Assembly (NCBI RefSeq): GCF_049568105.1
Contig: NZ_CP145335.1
Span: 3,658,001 to 3,722,000 of the forward strand
Length of the DNA stretch: 64,000 nt
Source: Salinisphaera sp049568105
GTDB lineage: Bacteria > Pseudomonadota > Gammaproteobacteria > Nevskiales > Salinisphaeraceae
Direction: 5' to 3'
The stretch's first letter is position 1, and every line of letters starts with the position of its first letter. Below are positions 35,450 to 43,747 of this stretch, piece by piece. The notes under the pieces are model-generated. The model did no database searches. It was not told where the DNA came from and saw only the letters and a list, made by a program, of their open reading frames with translations. The position numbers were made by a program, and so were the translations under genes.

Positions 35450-36832
35450 ATGGCGCGTTTCGCCGTTCAACGTCTTGTCGTCGTTTTATGTCTGGCCGTA
35501 CTTGGCAGCGGCTTGGCACTCGCTGACAACCAGCCACGGCCAACCGAGTCTTCGGATACCCAGGCTGCGCAGATACCGCTGGTCGAACGCATCAAGATCG
35601 CGACCGCGATCCATGACGCCGTCACCACTTATTTCGCGCATTGGCAGGCAATCCCGAACGAAGACTTCGACGCCGATTTCGATCGCTATATCGAAGCCAT
35701 CACCCAGACCGGCCAGCGCCGCGATTTCGATATGGCGACGCTTGCCCTGTTCGCCCATCTGCATAACGGCCACACCGGCTTCAGCGATGCCTGGCTCAAC
35801 CAGCACAGCGGGCACCGGCCCGGGCTGAGTGTGGCCCATCGCAACGGCCACTGGATCGTGGTGCGTTCGTCTCGGCCGGGGATTGCGCCGGGCCAGATCA
35901 TCACGGCGATCGACGATACGCCGATCGATGCCTTCTATGCCGACAAAAAGCGCTATATCGCCGCCTCCAGCGAACGCCAGCGCTCACGCCAGATGTTCGC
36001 CCGTGCCTATCTGTTTCCGCGCCGGTTCACCCTGCATTTGGCCAACGGCGATAGCCAGACCATCGACCGCTCGAAGCCGGGAGAACAGGCCATAAAAAAG
36101 GCCGAGACCGACAGCCAAATCAACTGGCCAGCGGGTGTGTACTACCACCGCATCCCATCTTTCGAACAACCGGATGAGCAAGCGCAGGCGATCGCTTTCA
36201 TCAAAAAACACCACGACGCCAAGGTGCTGGTGCTCGATGTGCGCGGTAACGGCGGCGGCATCACGCCGAACAAACTGGTCAATGCACTGCTGCTCAAACC
36301 CTACCTCGGCATGGGCGAGGCCTCGGCGATGTCGGTAGGTTTGCTTTCGGCCTACGGCAAGCTGGCCGGCTCGCCGATGCTCAAGGACTACCCCCGAATG
36401 GACGCCATGGCCGATGCCATGCACGAGTATTTCGACCGCCCAATGTTGTACTGGCCAGGTCATCTGCACAAACCCGACCACCCCATCTATCGCGGCCGGC
36501 TGATCGTACTGGCCGACATGGGCTGTGCATCGTCCTGCGAGGATCTGCTCATCCCACTCAAGGAAAGCCATCGCGCAAAGATCATCGGCGATACCACCTA
36601 TGGCTCGACCGGCCAACCGTTCATCCAGCAGTTCGATAACGGCATGGGGTTTCGGGTCGGTGCCAAGCGCGAGTTCTTCGGCGACGGTCGGCCGTTCGAG
36701 GGGGGCGGCGTCAAACCGGACGTAGCAGTGGTGCCGACGGCCGCGGATTTACGCGCCGGGCACGACCCCGTACTCGCCCGGGCCCGGACACTGGCGGCCG
36801 AACCGCAAACCGCTGCTGCTCGAAAGCACTAA
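35450..36832 (+). CDS. Exported S41-family peptidase
   Basis: This 460-residue protein has a signal peptide (RLVVVLCLAVLGSGLALA, cleavage near residue 25). A helical region with FAHLHNGHTGF is followed by a PDZ-like segment (SRPGIAPGQIITAIDDTPID, about 140-160). The S41/tail-specific-protease catalytic domain has VLVLDVRGNGGG (about 259-270), CASSCEDLLIPLKES with the presumed nucleophile Ser, and IGDTTYGSTGQP. It probably acts in the periplasm on misfolded proteins or peptides. It is followed by an M28 peptidase gene on the same strand, 73 bp away, so the two may be an exported-peptidase unit. Confidence 0.88.
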   Translation: MARFAVQRLVVVLCLAVLGSGLALADNQPRPTESSDTQAAQIPLVERIKIATAIHDAVTTYFAHWQAIPNEDFDADFDRYIEAITQTGQRRDFDMATLALFAHLHNGHTGFSDAWLNQHSGHRPGLSVAHRNGHWIVVRSSRPGIAPGQIITAIDDTPIDAFYADKKRYIAASSERQRSRQMFARAYLFPRRFTLHLANGDSQTIDRSKPGEQAIKKAETDSQINWPAGVYYHRIPSFEQPDEQAQAIAFIKKHHDAKVLVLDVRGNGGGITPNKLVNALLLKPYLGMGEASAMSVGLLSAYGKLAGSPMLKDYPRMDAMADAMHEYFDRPMLYWPGHLHKPDHPIYRGRLIVLADMGCASSCEDLLIPLKESHRAKIIGDTTYGSTGQPFIQQFDNGMGFRVGAKREFFGDGRPFEGGGVKPDVAVVPTAADLRAGHDPVLARARTLAAEPQTAAARKH

Positions 36833-36905
36833 ACCACGGCTGCCGATCGGCCTACCCGGTACGAACCTTGCCTTTGTTTTCCGACCGTTTATCGACCCGC
36901 TCGTA

Positions 36906-38576
36906 ATGAATCATCTCGCCCGCAGTTTTTTCGTCGCCGGTCTCGGCCTGGCCATCGCCCTGCCCGGCCAGGCCGCCGACAATGCCGATAATACCGATAG
37001 CGCCACTAGCCCGATTTCGATCGATACCCTGAAACGGGTCGACAAGAAACTGGCCTCCGATGCCTTCGGCGGCCGGGCCCCGACGACCGAAGGCGAGACC
37101 AAGTCGATCAACTATATCCGCGACCAGTTCAAAGCGGCCGGCCTGAAACCGGGCAACGATGGTTCCTGGTTCCAGAAAGTGCCGCTGGTCCAGATCACCA
37201 GCCATAATGTGACGCCGCTGAAGTTCACCGGCGGTAGTCAGCCACTGTCCTTCGACTATCGCAACGATATGGTGGTCGCCACCTATCAAGAACAAAAGCA
37301 TATCGACCTGAACGACAGCGACGTCGTGTTCGTCGGCTACGGCATCGACGCCCCGGAACTCGGCTGGAACGACTATGCCGGTGTCGACGTCAAGGGCAAG
37401 ACCGTCATCATCCTGGTCAACGATCCGGACTGGCAGAACGACGATACCGAAGGCCAGTTCGAAGGCAAGGCGATGACCTACTACGGCCGCTGGACCTATA
37501 AATACGAAGAAGCCGCCCGCCAGGGCGCGGCCGCCGCCCTGATCGTGCACCAGACCAAACCGGCCGCCTATGGCTGGGGCGTGGTGCAATCGTCCTGGAC
37601 CGGCCCGCAGATGGAGGCCGCCGCCGACAACCATCACGCCGACGCCAGCCAGGTGATCGGCTGGCTGCAGCTGCCCGCGACTCAAAAACTATTCGCGGCT
37701 GCCGGCAAGAACTTCGAAGACTTGGAAGCGGCCGCCCAAAAGCCCGGCTTCAAGGCGGTGCCGCTGGATCTGCAGGCCTCGGTGGATTTCGACAACGATA
37801 TCGCCCGCAAGACCTCACACAACGTGATCGGCGTGCTGCCGGGCACCGAGCATCCAGACCAGACGGTGTTCTATAGCGCGCACTGGGACCATCTCGGCCA
37901 CTGCGATGCCGTGAATGGTGATTCGATCTGCAACGGCGCCGCCGATAACGCCTCTGGCGTAGCTGGGGTCGTCGCCCTGGCCGAAGCCCAGGTGGCCGCC
38001 GGGCCGGCCGACCGCAGCCTGGTGTTCATGGCCCCCACCGCCGAGGAATCCGGCCTGCTGGGCTCGGCCTACTATGCTGCGCACCCGGTCTATCCGCTGG
38101 ATAAGACCGTGGGCGGCATTAATATGGATATTCTCAACGTCAACGGCGCCAGTCACGACATCACCCTGGTCGGCGCCGGCCAGTCGAGCCTGGACGGGTT
38201 GCTCAAATCCGCAGCCCAGCAGGACGATCGCTATGTCGCGGCCGAACCGACCCCGCAGGACGGCTTTTACTTCCGTTCCGACCAGCTCAGCTTCGCCTAT
38301 CACGGCGTGCCGCTGCTGTTCACCTCGACCGGCACCGACCTGATCGACGGCGGCAAGAAAGCCGGCCTAGCCGCCAAGGCCGACTATGTGGCCAACCGCT
38401 ACCACAAGCCCCAAGACGAATACGATCCGAACTGGGACTGGCAAGGCGCCCAGGCCGATCTGGAACTGTTTTATACCGTCGGCCGCAAGCTGGCGAACAG
38501 CGATATCTGGCCGCAGTGGTCGGAATCCAGCCAGTTCCACCGACCGGACGGCTGGGCCCACGCCGAAGACCAGTAG
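36906..38576 (+). CDS. Exported M28-family metallopeptidase with PA domain
   Basis: This 556-residue zinc aminopeptidase-type enzyme has a signal peptide (SFFVAGLGLAIALPGQAA). A protease-associated domain sits in the middle (NDYAGVDVKGKTVIILVNDPDW to ARQGAAAALIVHQT, about 155-215). The M28 catalytic core carries the metal and catalytic residues: YSAHWDHLGHCD (His, Asp), NGAADNASGVAGVVALAEA (bridging Asp), and FMAPTAEESGLLGSAYYA (Glu-Glu). Downstream His is in LSFAYHGVPLLFTSTG. All expected ligands are present. It belongs beside the S41 peptidase gene. A strong hairpin follows. Confidence 0.92.
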   Translation: MNHLARSFFVAGLGLAIALPGQAADNADNTDSATSPISIDTLKRVDKKLASDAFGGRAPTTEGETKSINYIRDQFKAAGLKPGNDGSWFQKVPLVQITSHNVTPLKFTGGSQPLSFDYRNDMVVATYQEQKHIDLNDSDVVFVGYGIDAPELGWNDYAGVDVKGKTVIILVNDPDWQNDDTEGQFEGKAMTYYGRWTYKYEEAARQGAAAALIVHQTKPAAYGWGVVQSSWTGPQMEAAADNHHADASQVIGWLQLPATQKLFAAAGKNFEDLEAAAQKPGFKAVPLDLQASVDFDNDIARKTSHNVIGVLPGTEHPDQTVFYSAHWDHLGHCDAVNGDSICNGAADNASGVAGVVALAEAQVAAGPADRSLVFMAPTAEESGLLGSAYYAAHPVYPLDKTVGGINMDILNVNGASHDITLVGAGQSSLDGLLKSAAQQDDRYVAAEPTPQDGFYFRSDQLSFAYHGVPLLFTSTGTDLIDGGKKAGLAAKADYVANRYHKPQDEYDPNWDWQGAQADLELFYTVGRKLANSDIWPQWSESSQFHRPDGWAHAEDQ

Positions 38577-38600
38577 CCGGCCCGCCACGCGTCCAGCAGC

Positions 38601-38624
38601 TGACCGCAGGCGTGCCTGCGGTCA
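38601..38624. terminator. Bidirectional hairpin terminator
   Basis: A perfect 11-bp stem, TGACCGCAGGC/GCCTGCGGTCA, has a 2-nt loop. It lies between the M28 gene and the convergent CPBP pseudogene, whose stop codon it overlaps. Confidence 0.55.
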
Positions 38625-38950
38625 GCCGCTTAGCCAGACGAATAGCCCTGCCATACCGTTGAATACGCTATGGCAGAGCGCGGTCATCACATCGCCGCGC
38701 TTGCCGCTGACCCGACGCCATACGATATAGACCCAGGCGAATACGATGCCACCGGCGACGCCGGCCCCAACATCGACTGCCGATTGTTGAGCAGATGCAG
38801 CACTGCAAAGCCCGAGCCTGAGATCAGCCAAGGCCACTCAAAGCCAGCGGCGCGCCGAGCGCCAGCGGAACTTCGATGAGCAGCCATTGCAATAGCGCTG
38901 TCTCGATCAGCGATGCCATTAGCAGCGCCTTGAGATCAATCGGCCAGCCG
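38622..38950 (-). pseudogene. CPBP-family intramembrane protease, frameshifted and truncated
   Basis: Reverse-strand frames together spell the CPBP (Abi/CAAX protease-like) core. One frame gives DLKALLMASLIETALLQWLLIEVPLAL, the position of motif 1, where the catalytic E-E-x-x-x-R is reduced to E-T-x-x-x-Q. A second frame gives WPWLISGSGFAVLHLLNN (motif 2, His), and a third GGIVFAWVYIVWRRV followed by CHSVFNGMAGLFVWL (motif 3, His). Two shifts within 250 bp and the loss of catalytic residues mark it as dead. The 5' end stops at a CTAG repeat element. Beyond that element a further membrane-like stretch (RFVVTASLIGTALKMTLGVSLLL, about 39270-39350) may be its severed N-terminus. Confidence 0.7.
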
Positions 38951-39222
38951 CTAGGCCGTGTCGAGGTTTCGTGCGCGTCCGCGCCAAGGCCTGCTGGGCT
39001 GCAAGCCAAGGCGCCGCGAATCCAGCGTCGTGGCGCTGCGTCAGTGAGCGGCAACACAGAATTACGGCCAAACAGCCATTGTTTCAGAGGGTTGCGCCCC
39101 AATCGCGTCTAGCCGCGTGGCGAGCCTTGATCGTGGCAGGCCCAGAACCAGCGGCTCAGCACCTCGCCGGCCCCGATTTAGGGCGACAACACGTCGCTGG
39201 GACGAAACCTCGACATGCTCTA
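38951..39222. repeat. CTAG-bounded MITE-like element, copy 2 (272 bp)
   Basis: The best preserved copy. The left end is CTAGGCCGTGTCGAGGTTTC and the right end, reversed, is TTAGAGCATGTCGAGGTTTC, so the terminal inverted repeat extends about 22-25 bp with few mismatches. The core contains GAGCGGCAACACAGAATTAC and a following GGGTTGCGCCCCAATCGCG that recurs in the 49514 copy. No coding potential is seen. Confidence 0.8.
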
Positions 39223-39408
39223 ACGGATAACTGCGACGGCGCATCCGCGCTCGATCGTTCGGCCGCGGTCAGTCATAGCAGCAGCGATACGCCCAACGTC
39301 ATCTTGAGCGCCGTACCGATCAGGCTCGCCGTGACCACGAATCGCAACGGCCGATCCCAAGCCCAGACCTACCGCGCCAGGCGCAACGGCCAGCGTATTC
39401 ACATTATG

Positions 39409-39572
39409 GTGTCCCCTGACTATTTGTCCTGCCGGTCTTCGTGGCTCGATGCGATATCGAGGGCTGCCCGCGCCGCCAACGCCTCGATGGGTGTCCCCTG
39501 ACTATTTGTCCTGCCGGTCTTCGTGGCTCGATGCGATATCGAGGGCTGCCCGCGCCGCCAACGCCTCGATGG
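39409..39572. repeat. Perfect tandem duplication, two 82-bp units
   Basis: Units 39409-39490 and 39491-39572 are identical, each beginning GTGTCCCCTGACTATTTGTC and ending GCCTCGATGG. The opening resembles RAYT/REP-type flank sequence. Neither unit contains a supported gene. The stretch 39573-39798 after it is also empty. Confidence 0.9.
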
Positions 39573-39798
39573 TCGGGCCACGGCTAATATCGCCCGCTGC
39601 ATTGCCTCCTGCGCCAGAACGAGAACAGGGATACATCCACGCCCGCGAACGACCATGCCCTTGTCGCGGCCACGAGAATACATAGACTTTTGGCGTTGGC
39701 TGCCCAGCTGCTCGATCGCAGCCCGCCTGCGCCCCCCATCGCGATGTGAGACGTTGCCATGTTTTCAGCAGCATATGAGCCCACCAAGAGACGACCCA

Positions 39799-40689
39799 AT
39801 GGCCGATAAGCGCCTCGGCCGCTGGCATATCATCGGCGCCGGGCGTATCGGCAGTCTGGCCGCCCACTATTTGCAACAGGCTGGCGCCGAGATCCTAGGC
39901 GTTCGCCCCGGCCCGGCGCATCGGCGCCGTATCGAGCTGGTGTTCGACAGCGCCAGCGCGATCAGCCAGCGGCCACTCGAACTGCCGATCCAACCGCCCC
40001 TAGACTGCGAACCGATCTCGCAGCTGCTCGTGGCCTGCAAAACCCCCTACTCCGCGGCAGCACTGGCGCGGGTCCGGCTGACCGACGATGCCACGGTAGT
40101 TCGCCTGCAGAATGGTCTCGGCAGCCTCGACGGCCTGCTCGCCCCGGGCCAGCGCCTGATCGAAGGCGTGACCGCCAGCGCCGTAATGAGCGCCGGCGAT
40201 GGCCGGCTGCGGGTAGTTGCCGAAAACGCTACGTTCTTCGGCGGCGGGCCACGCCCGGCCTGGTTCGATGCCCTGGCCGCCCATTGGCCCATGCTGGCCT
40301 GGGCCGACGATATCCGCCCGCCGCAGTGGCGCAAGCTGATCGCCAACGCCGTGCTCAATCCGTTGACCGCCCTGCACGACGTCCCCAACGGCGCCTTGCT
40401 CGAACGCGACGACCTGCAAACCGAAATGCAGGCCCTGGTTGCCGAAGCCGATGCCGTATTGGCCCGGCTCGATCCCGGCTGGCCGGCCGACTCTTACGAC
40501 CGGGTTGCCGAAGTGGCCTCGGCCACCGCTGCCAACACGTCGTCGATGCGCGCCGATATCCACGCCGGCGCGATCACCGAAATCGAGGCCATCAACGGCT
40601 GGCTACTACAACGGGCCGCCGAACTCGGTCTGGACCTGCCCACGCATCGGCGTATCGTGGCAGCCGTGCATGCCCTTGAGCCGGATTGA
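39799..40689 (+). CDS. Ketopantoate reductase family protein (2-dehydropantoate 2-reductase)
   Basis: This 296-residue NADPH-dependent reductase has an N-terminal Rossmann motif IIGAGRIGSLAAHYL (residues 10-24). The middle motif is LLVACKTPYSAAALARV with the Lys expected at the active site, then VVRLQNGLGSLDGL. The C-terminal helical domain has WRKLIANAVLNPLTALHDVPNG (conserved Lys, Asn) and NTSSMRADIHAGAITEIEAINGWLL (the SSM..D...G..TEID motif). All key residues of PanE are present. The ATG at 39799 is the only start close to the Rossmann motif. Role in pantothenate synthesis is likely, but paralogues with other substrates exist. The DUF4186 gene follows within 3 bp. Confidence 0.85.
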   Translation: MADKRLGRWHIIGAGRIGSLAAHYLQQAGAEILGVRPGPAHRRRIELVFDSASAISQRPLELPIQPPLDCEPISQLLVACKTPYSAAALARVRLTDDATVVRLQNGLGSLDGLLAPGQRLIEGVTASAVMSAGDGRLRVVAENATFFGGGPRPAWFDALAAHWPMLAWADDIRPPQWRKLIANAVLNPLTALHDVPNGALLERDDLQTEMQALVAEADAVLARLDPGWPADSYDRVAEVASATAANTSSMRADIHAGAITEIEAINGWLLQRAAELGLDLPTHRRIVAAVHALEPD

Positions 40690-40691
40690 TC

Positions 40692-41084
40692 ATGCGATCA
40701 CTGGATGCCGTGTTCGAAGCTTTGTTGAAATCGGATTTTCGGCGTCGATTCAAACTCGGCAGTCGTGAACAGGCCGATCTCGACCGCCACGGCCTGGCGG
40801 TGATTCGCGAGCACGCCGCGCGCTTCATCAGCGAACGCCTGGCGCCAGCCGAGCCGCCCAACGACGGCAAGCAGACACCAATGCGCAATCACCCGGTGTT
40901 CATTGCCCAGCATGCCACCGCCACCTGTTGCCGGAACTGTCTGGCGAAATGGCATGGCATTGCCGCGCATCGAGCGCTCAGCGCCGCCGAGCAGGCTTAT
41001 GTCTGCGACGTGATCGTAGCCTGGCTAGCACCCCGCCACGATCCGTCGCGCGTCGAGACGGCGCGTCAGGCCGAGTTGTTCTAG
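40692..41084 (+). CDS. DUF4186 family protein
   Basis: This 130-residue soluble protein has the diagnostic stretch NDGKQTPMRNHPVFIAQHATATCCRNCLAKWHGI (about residues 58-91, quoted for identification). It contains two Cys pairs (CC and C..C) and His residues that look like a metal site. DUF4186 proteins are uncharacterised. The ATG at 40692 lies 3 bp after the panE-like stop, so the two are cotranscribed. A strong terminator-like hairpin follows. Confidence 0.88.
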   Translation: MRSLDAVFEALLKSDFRRRFKLGSREQADLDRHGLAVIREHAARFISERLAPAEPPNDGKQTPMRNHPVFIAQHATATCCRNCLAKWHGIAAHRALSAAEQAYVCDVIVAWLAPRHDPSRVETARQAELF

Positions 41085-41190
41085 ACCGGGCGAGGCGCCC
41101 TGCCCACCTGCGCTCAACGCTCGCCTGCGGCTCGAAGTATCGCGCAGCTCGTTCCATGCCGCCCCGCGGAAGCGCCGAATGGCCGTATCA

Positions 41191-41226
41191 CCGGGCCAGC
41201 CCGGCGACGTTTTTTGATTTTGAATC
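41191..41226 (+). terminator. Rho-independent terminator
   Basis: The stem CCGGGC/GCCCGG (41191-41204) is followed by CGACG and a T-rich run (TTTTTTGATTTT). It closes the panE-like/DUF4186 unit. Confidence 0.75.
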
Positions 41227-41309
41227 AGGGCCAAGGGCCAACGACGCGACGGCCAATCGCAGACCGTGCGCGGCGAATGCAGACACAGAAAGCGGCGATG
41301 AAACGGCTT

Positions 41310-42125
41310 CTAACTGTCTGTATCGCCCTCCAAGCCGCCACGCAGGCGCGGTAGCGGCCGGCGCAGGGCCAGGTAGTCCGGGCGGGTCTCGGTTTCGGCC
41401 GCCAGCGATACCGCAGCGATAGTCACAGCCTCGGCATGCGGCGGGCAGCTGGCACGGAGCCGGCCGGCGGTATCGACATGGCAGCTATCGCCGGTAAACA
41501 GAAAAGTCTCGCCCTGGCCGACTTGGTTGACGTAGACATGCGGCCGCCGGTTTTCCAGCGCCCGAGCCTGTACGCAGAGCCGGTGATCGGGCCCGAACGG
41601 GCGCATATTCGCCGATATGCTCACCAGCAATTCGGCGCCGCCCGCGGCGAGCGCCCGGGCGATTTCCGGGAACTCGATATCGAAACAGATCATCAGCCCA
41701 ACGCGTACGCCGGCCAACTCGACGATTTCGAGTGCGTCGCCGGGGGCAAATGCCTTGGCCTCGTCGCCAAACAGCTGGGTCTTGCGATAGCAGCCGGCGA
41801 TCCGCCCATCGCGGTCGATCGCCAGCGCGCTATTGGCGATGTCGCCGTCGTCACAGCGCTCGGCCAAGCCAATCACTAGCGCGGTGTCGTAGGCTCGGGC
41901 AGCCGCACACAGCCGAGCTACACGCTCGCCAACCAACGATTCGGCCAGGGCTGCCGCGCCCTCGGTGGTATAGCCCGGGAGAAACAACTCCGGCCAGACC
42001 ATCAACTCGACATCGGGGCACTCGGCCAGTTCGGCCTCGACCATTGCCAGGTTGGCCTCTGGCTGGCCGACGATCGGCTGTTTCTGTGCCAGCGCAACGG
42101 CCAGCTGCGGAATCGATTGCATCAA
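41310..42125 (-). CDS. Carbon-nitrogen hydrolase (nitrilase superfamily)
   Basis: This 271-residue amidase-type enzyme has the triad Glu46 (VWPELFLPGY), Lys115 (YRKTQLFG) and Cys147 (LMICFDIEFPEIARALA). The E-x-x-L-x-G-Y and CFDxEFPE pattern is that of omega-amidase and aliphatic-amidase-like branches. In polyamine-catabolic regions such enzymes are often 2-oxoglutaramate or other amide hydrolases. It lies beside the PuuR-like regulator on the same strand, about 520 bp downstream, so a role in amine or amide catabolism is possible but unproven. Either of the two adjacent Met codons could be the start. Confidence 0.85.
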   Translation of the reverse strand: MMQSIPQLAVALAQKQPIVGQPEANLAMVEAELAECPDVELMVWPELFLPGYTTEGAAALAESLVGERVARLCAAARAYDTALVIGLAERCDDGDIANSALAIDRDGRIAGCYRKTQLFGDEAKAFAPGDALEIVELAGVRVGLMICFDIEFPEIARALAAGGAELLVSISANMRPFGPDHRLCVQARALENRRPHVYVNQVGQGETFLFTGDSCHVDTAGRLRASCPPHAEAVTIAAVSLAAETETRPDYLALRRPLPRLRGGLEGDTDS

Positions 42126-42649
42126 ACCAGGATTCTCCTAAAAATGCGGCTCGGGCGACGTGGGCCGAAGATAACCGTATTCGCGTCCGGCTTGCACGGC
42201 CAACCCCGTGGCAGCAAAGCTTTTAACAGGCCAACGAGTTTCCGGCAGGCGCTGCTTCCAACTGGGCTCGGTTACGGCTTAGCCCGCCTCTGCGCGCAAC
42301 GCTTGCCAGACAATGACGATCGGCCACCAGAAGCCACGTAGCGAAGGCGGCGTACGACGCGAGCAAAACGGCAATACTAAAATGGCCACACAGCACGCTC
42401 GGGCCTTTCGGGCGGGCCGCCCATGCCGAATCCAGCATGGACGCCCTGCGACGCTGGCTTGGAGCACGCTGCGGTGGGCGACTCGCCTTGCAAACACGAC
42501 CGGCCGAGGTCAACGCAGCGCCCATACAGCGGCCAAAGCGCTGGAGGGCCGGACTTGATCAGGCCAGCTGTATCGCGTGATGCCGTCCCAGCTCAAGCCG
42601 GGGCCGGCCAGAATGGCTTGACGCCCATAAAGCCGCCCGCACGACTTGG
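42126..42649. other. Non-coding stretch with a degenerate repeat copy
   Basis: No gene supported. The segment around 42368-42395 (GGCAATACTAAAATGGCCAC) aligns with the core of the CTAG-bounded elements at 14910 and 38951. The ends are not recognisable, so this looks like an eroded copy. Confidence 0.45.
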
Positions 42650-43216
42650 CTAGAACGTCGGCGGCGAAGCCACGCTGACCACTTCGCAGACTTCATCGAA
42701 CGGATTACGCATGCCATGCGGGCGGCGGCTGTCGAAATAATAGGCATCGCCTTTTTCTAGAATACGGGCCTCGCCGTCGACGGTCAGTTCGAGCCGGCCG
42801 GCGACCACCACGCCACCTTCTTCGCCGGTGTGATGATAAGGCGAGTCGCCAGTATCGGCGCCGGGGGCATAGCGCTCGTGCAGAATCATCATCGCCGAGC
42901 CGTCCAAATTGCGCCCGACCTGGCGATACGATAGCGCCTCGCCATCGGCCAACTCCACCAGCTCGCCGGCACGATAGACCACCGGCGCCTCGTCGGGCAG
43001 CGGCTCGGAAAAGAACGCGCTGAGCGTGGTACCGAGGGCATCAAGTACCGACTTGAGCGAACTGATCGACGGGCTGTGCCGATCCCGCTCGATTAAAGAA
43101 ATCGAGACATGACTAATGCCACTGCGACGCGCCAGTTCGCGAATTGACAGATTATGCTCTAGCCGGAGCGCTTTGAGACGCTGGCCGGCGCTGGTTGGGG
43201 CCGCTATTTCGGTCAA
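42650..43216 (-). CDS. XRE-cupin transcriptional regulator, PuuR-like
   Basis: This 188-residue regulator has an N-terminal helix-turn-helix, LKALRLEHNLSIRELARRSGISHVSISLIERD (about 14-45). The C-terminal cupin domain has HTGEEGGVVVAGRLELTVDGEARILEKGDAYYFDSRRPHGMRN (about 128-170). PuuR of E. coli, the putrescine-catabolism repressor, is 185 residues with the same architecture. I choose a TTG start at 43216 because GGGAGGA sits 5-6 bp before it; the longer in-frame extension has no ribosome-binding site and includes the palindromic operator. Regulation of polyamine genes is inferred from homology and location. Confidence 0.82.
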   Translation of the reverse strand: MTEIAAPTSAGQRLKALRLEHNLSIRELARRSGISHVSISLIERDRHSPSISSLKSVLDALGTTLSAFFSEPLPDEAPVVYRAGELVELADGEALSYRQVGRNLDGSAMMILHERYAPGADTGDSPYHHTGEEGGVVVAGRLELTVDGEARILEKGDAYYFDSRRPHGMRNPFDEVCEVVSVASPPTF

Positions 43217-43229
43217 TGGTTCCTCCCTC

Positions 43230-43247
43230 GGTTTTGTTAACAAAACC
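43230..43247. promoter_or_regulatory. Perfect 18-bp palindrome before the PuuR-like gene
   Basis: GGTTTTGTTAACAAAACC lies 13 bp before the TTG start of the XRE-cupin regulator. The position suits an autoregulatory operator. I found no second copy in the window. Confidence 0.65.
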
Positions 43248-43673
43248 TTATCGCTAACGAGCCGACGAGCGAAGCGGGGTTGGCGTATCAATACGGCGCA
43301 GCACGGGCCGGCGCTATCGAGTACGACAAGACCGCCTTTCAAGTGCATAACGCTGAACGACCGCCAACGTCAATATTTGGCCAATCCCGGCCTTATCGTT
43401 GGTATCTATCCCGGCTCACTCAGTCGCGCACATAGCGGGGATCGTTCCCATGATCACAAAAGCTGCAAAAACCCGGGGCTCCGGAAGGCTCTAGCGGGCC
43501 CATAGGCGTGTCCGCCCCGCCGGAATGGCGCGTATTTCAGCGTGTCTGACTCGCGCAGGCCTGCGAAACAGACCCAACGGATCGTCGAGGCTCACCACGC
43601 CCATCGGCGTATCGAGGCACAGGCTCGCGCTTGGCGATCGCTGTTTCCAGAATCGGATGCAGCTAGGCCGCAT
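43248..43673. other. Intergenic, no gene
   Basis: Region between the regulator and the isocitrate lyase gene on the same strand. Short frames only. A partial match, CATGATCACAAAA near 43448, to the TGTGATCACA motif is too weak to call. Confidence 0.4.
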
Positions 43674-43699
43674 AAAAAGACGGGGCCCGGAAGGCCCCG
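43674..43699 (-). terminator. Rho-independent terminator of the isocitrate lyase gene
   Basis: On the reverse strand the stem CGGGGCC/GGCCCCG (43699-43693 and 43687-43681) is followed by TCTTTTT. It lies about 50 bp after the stop codon. Confidence 0.85.
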
Positions 43700-43747
43700 C
43701 CCGAACCGCGACGGTCGAAGACGCCGCGGCGCTACACCGTGTCCAGA

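Noticed and set aside
43444..43462. Half-match to TGTGATCACA upstream of the PuuR-like gene
   Set aside because: Only part of the palindrome is present, and it lies over 200 bp from the start; chance occurrence is likely.
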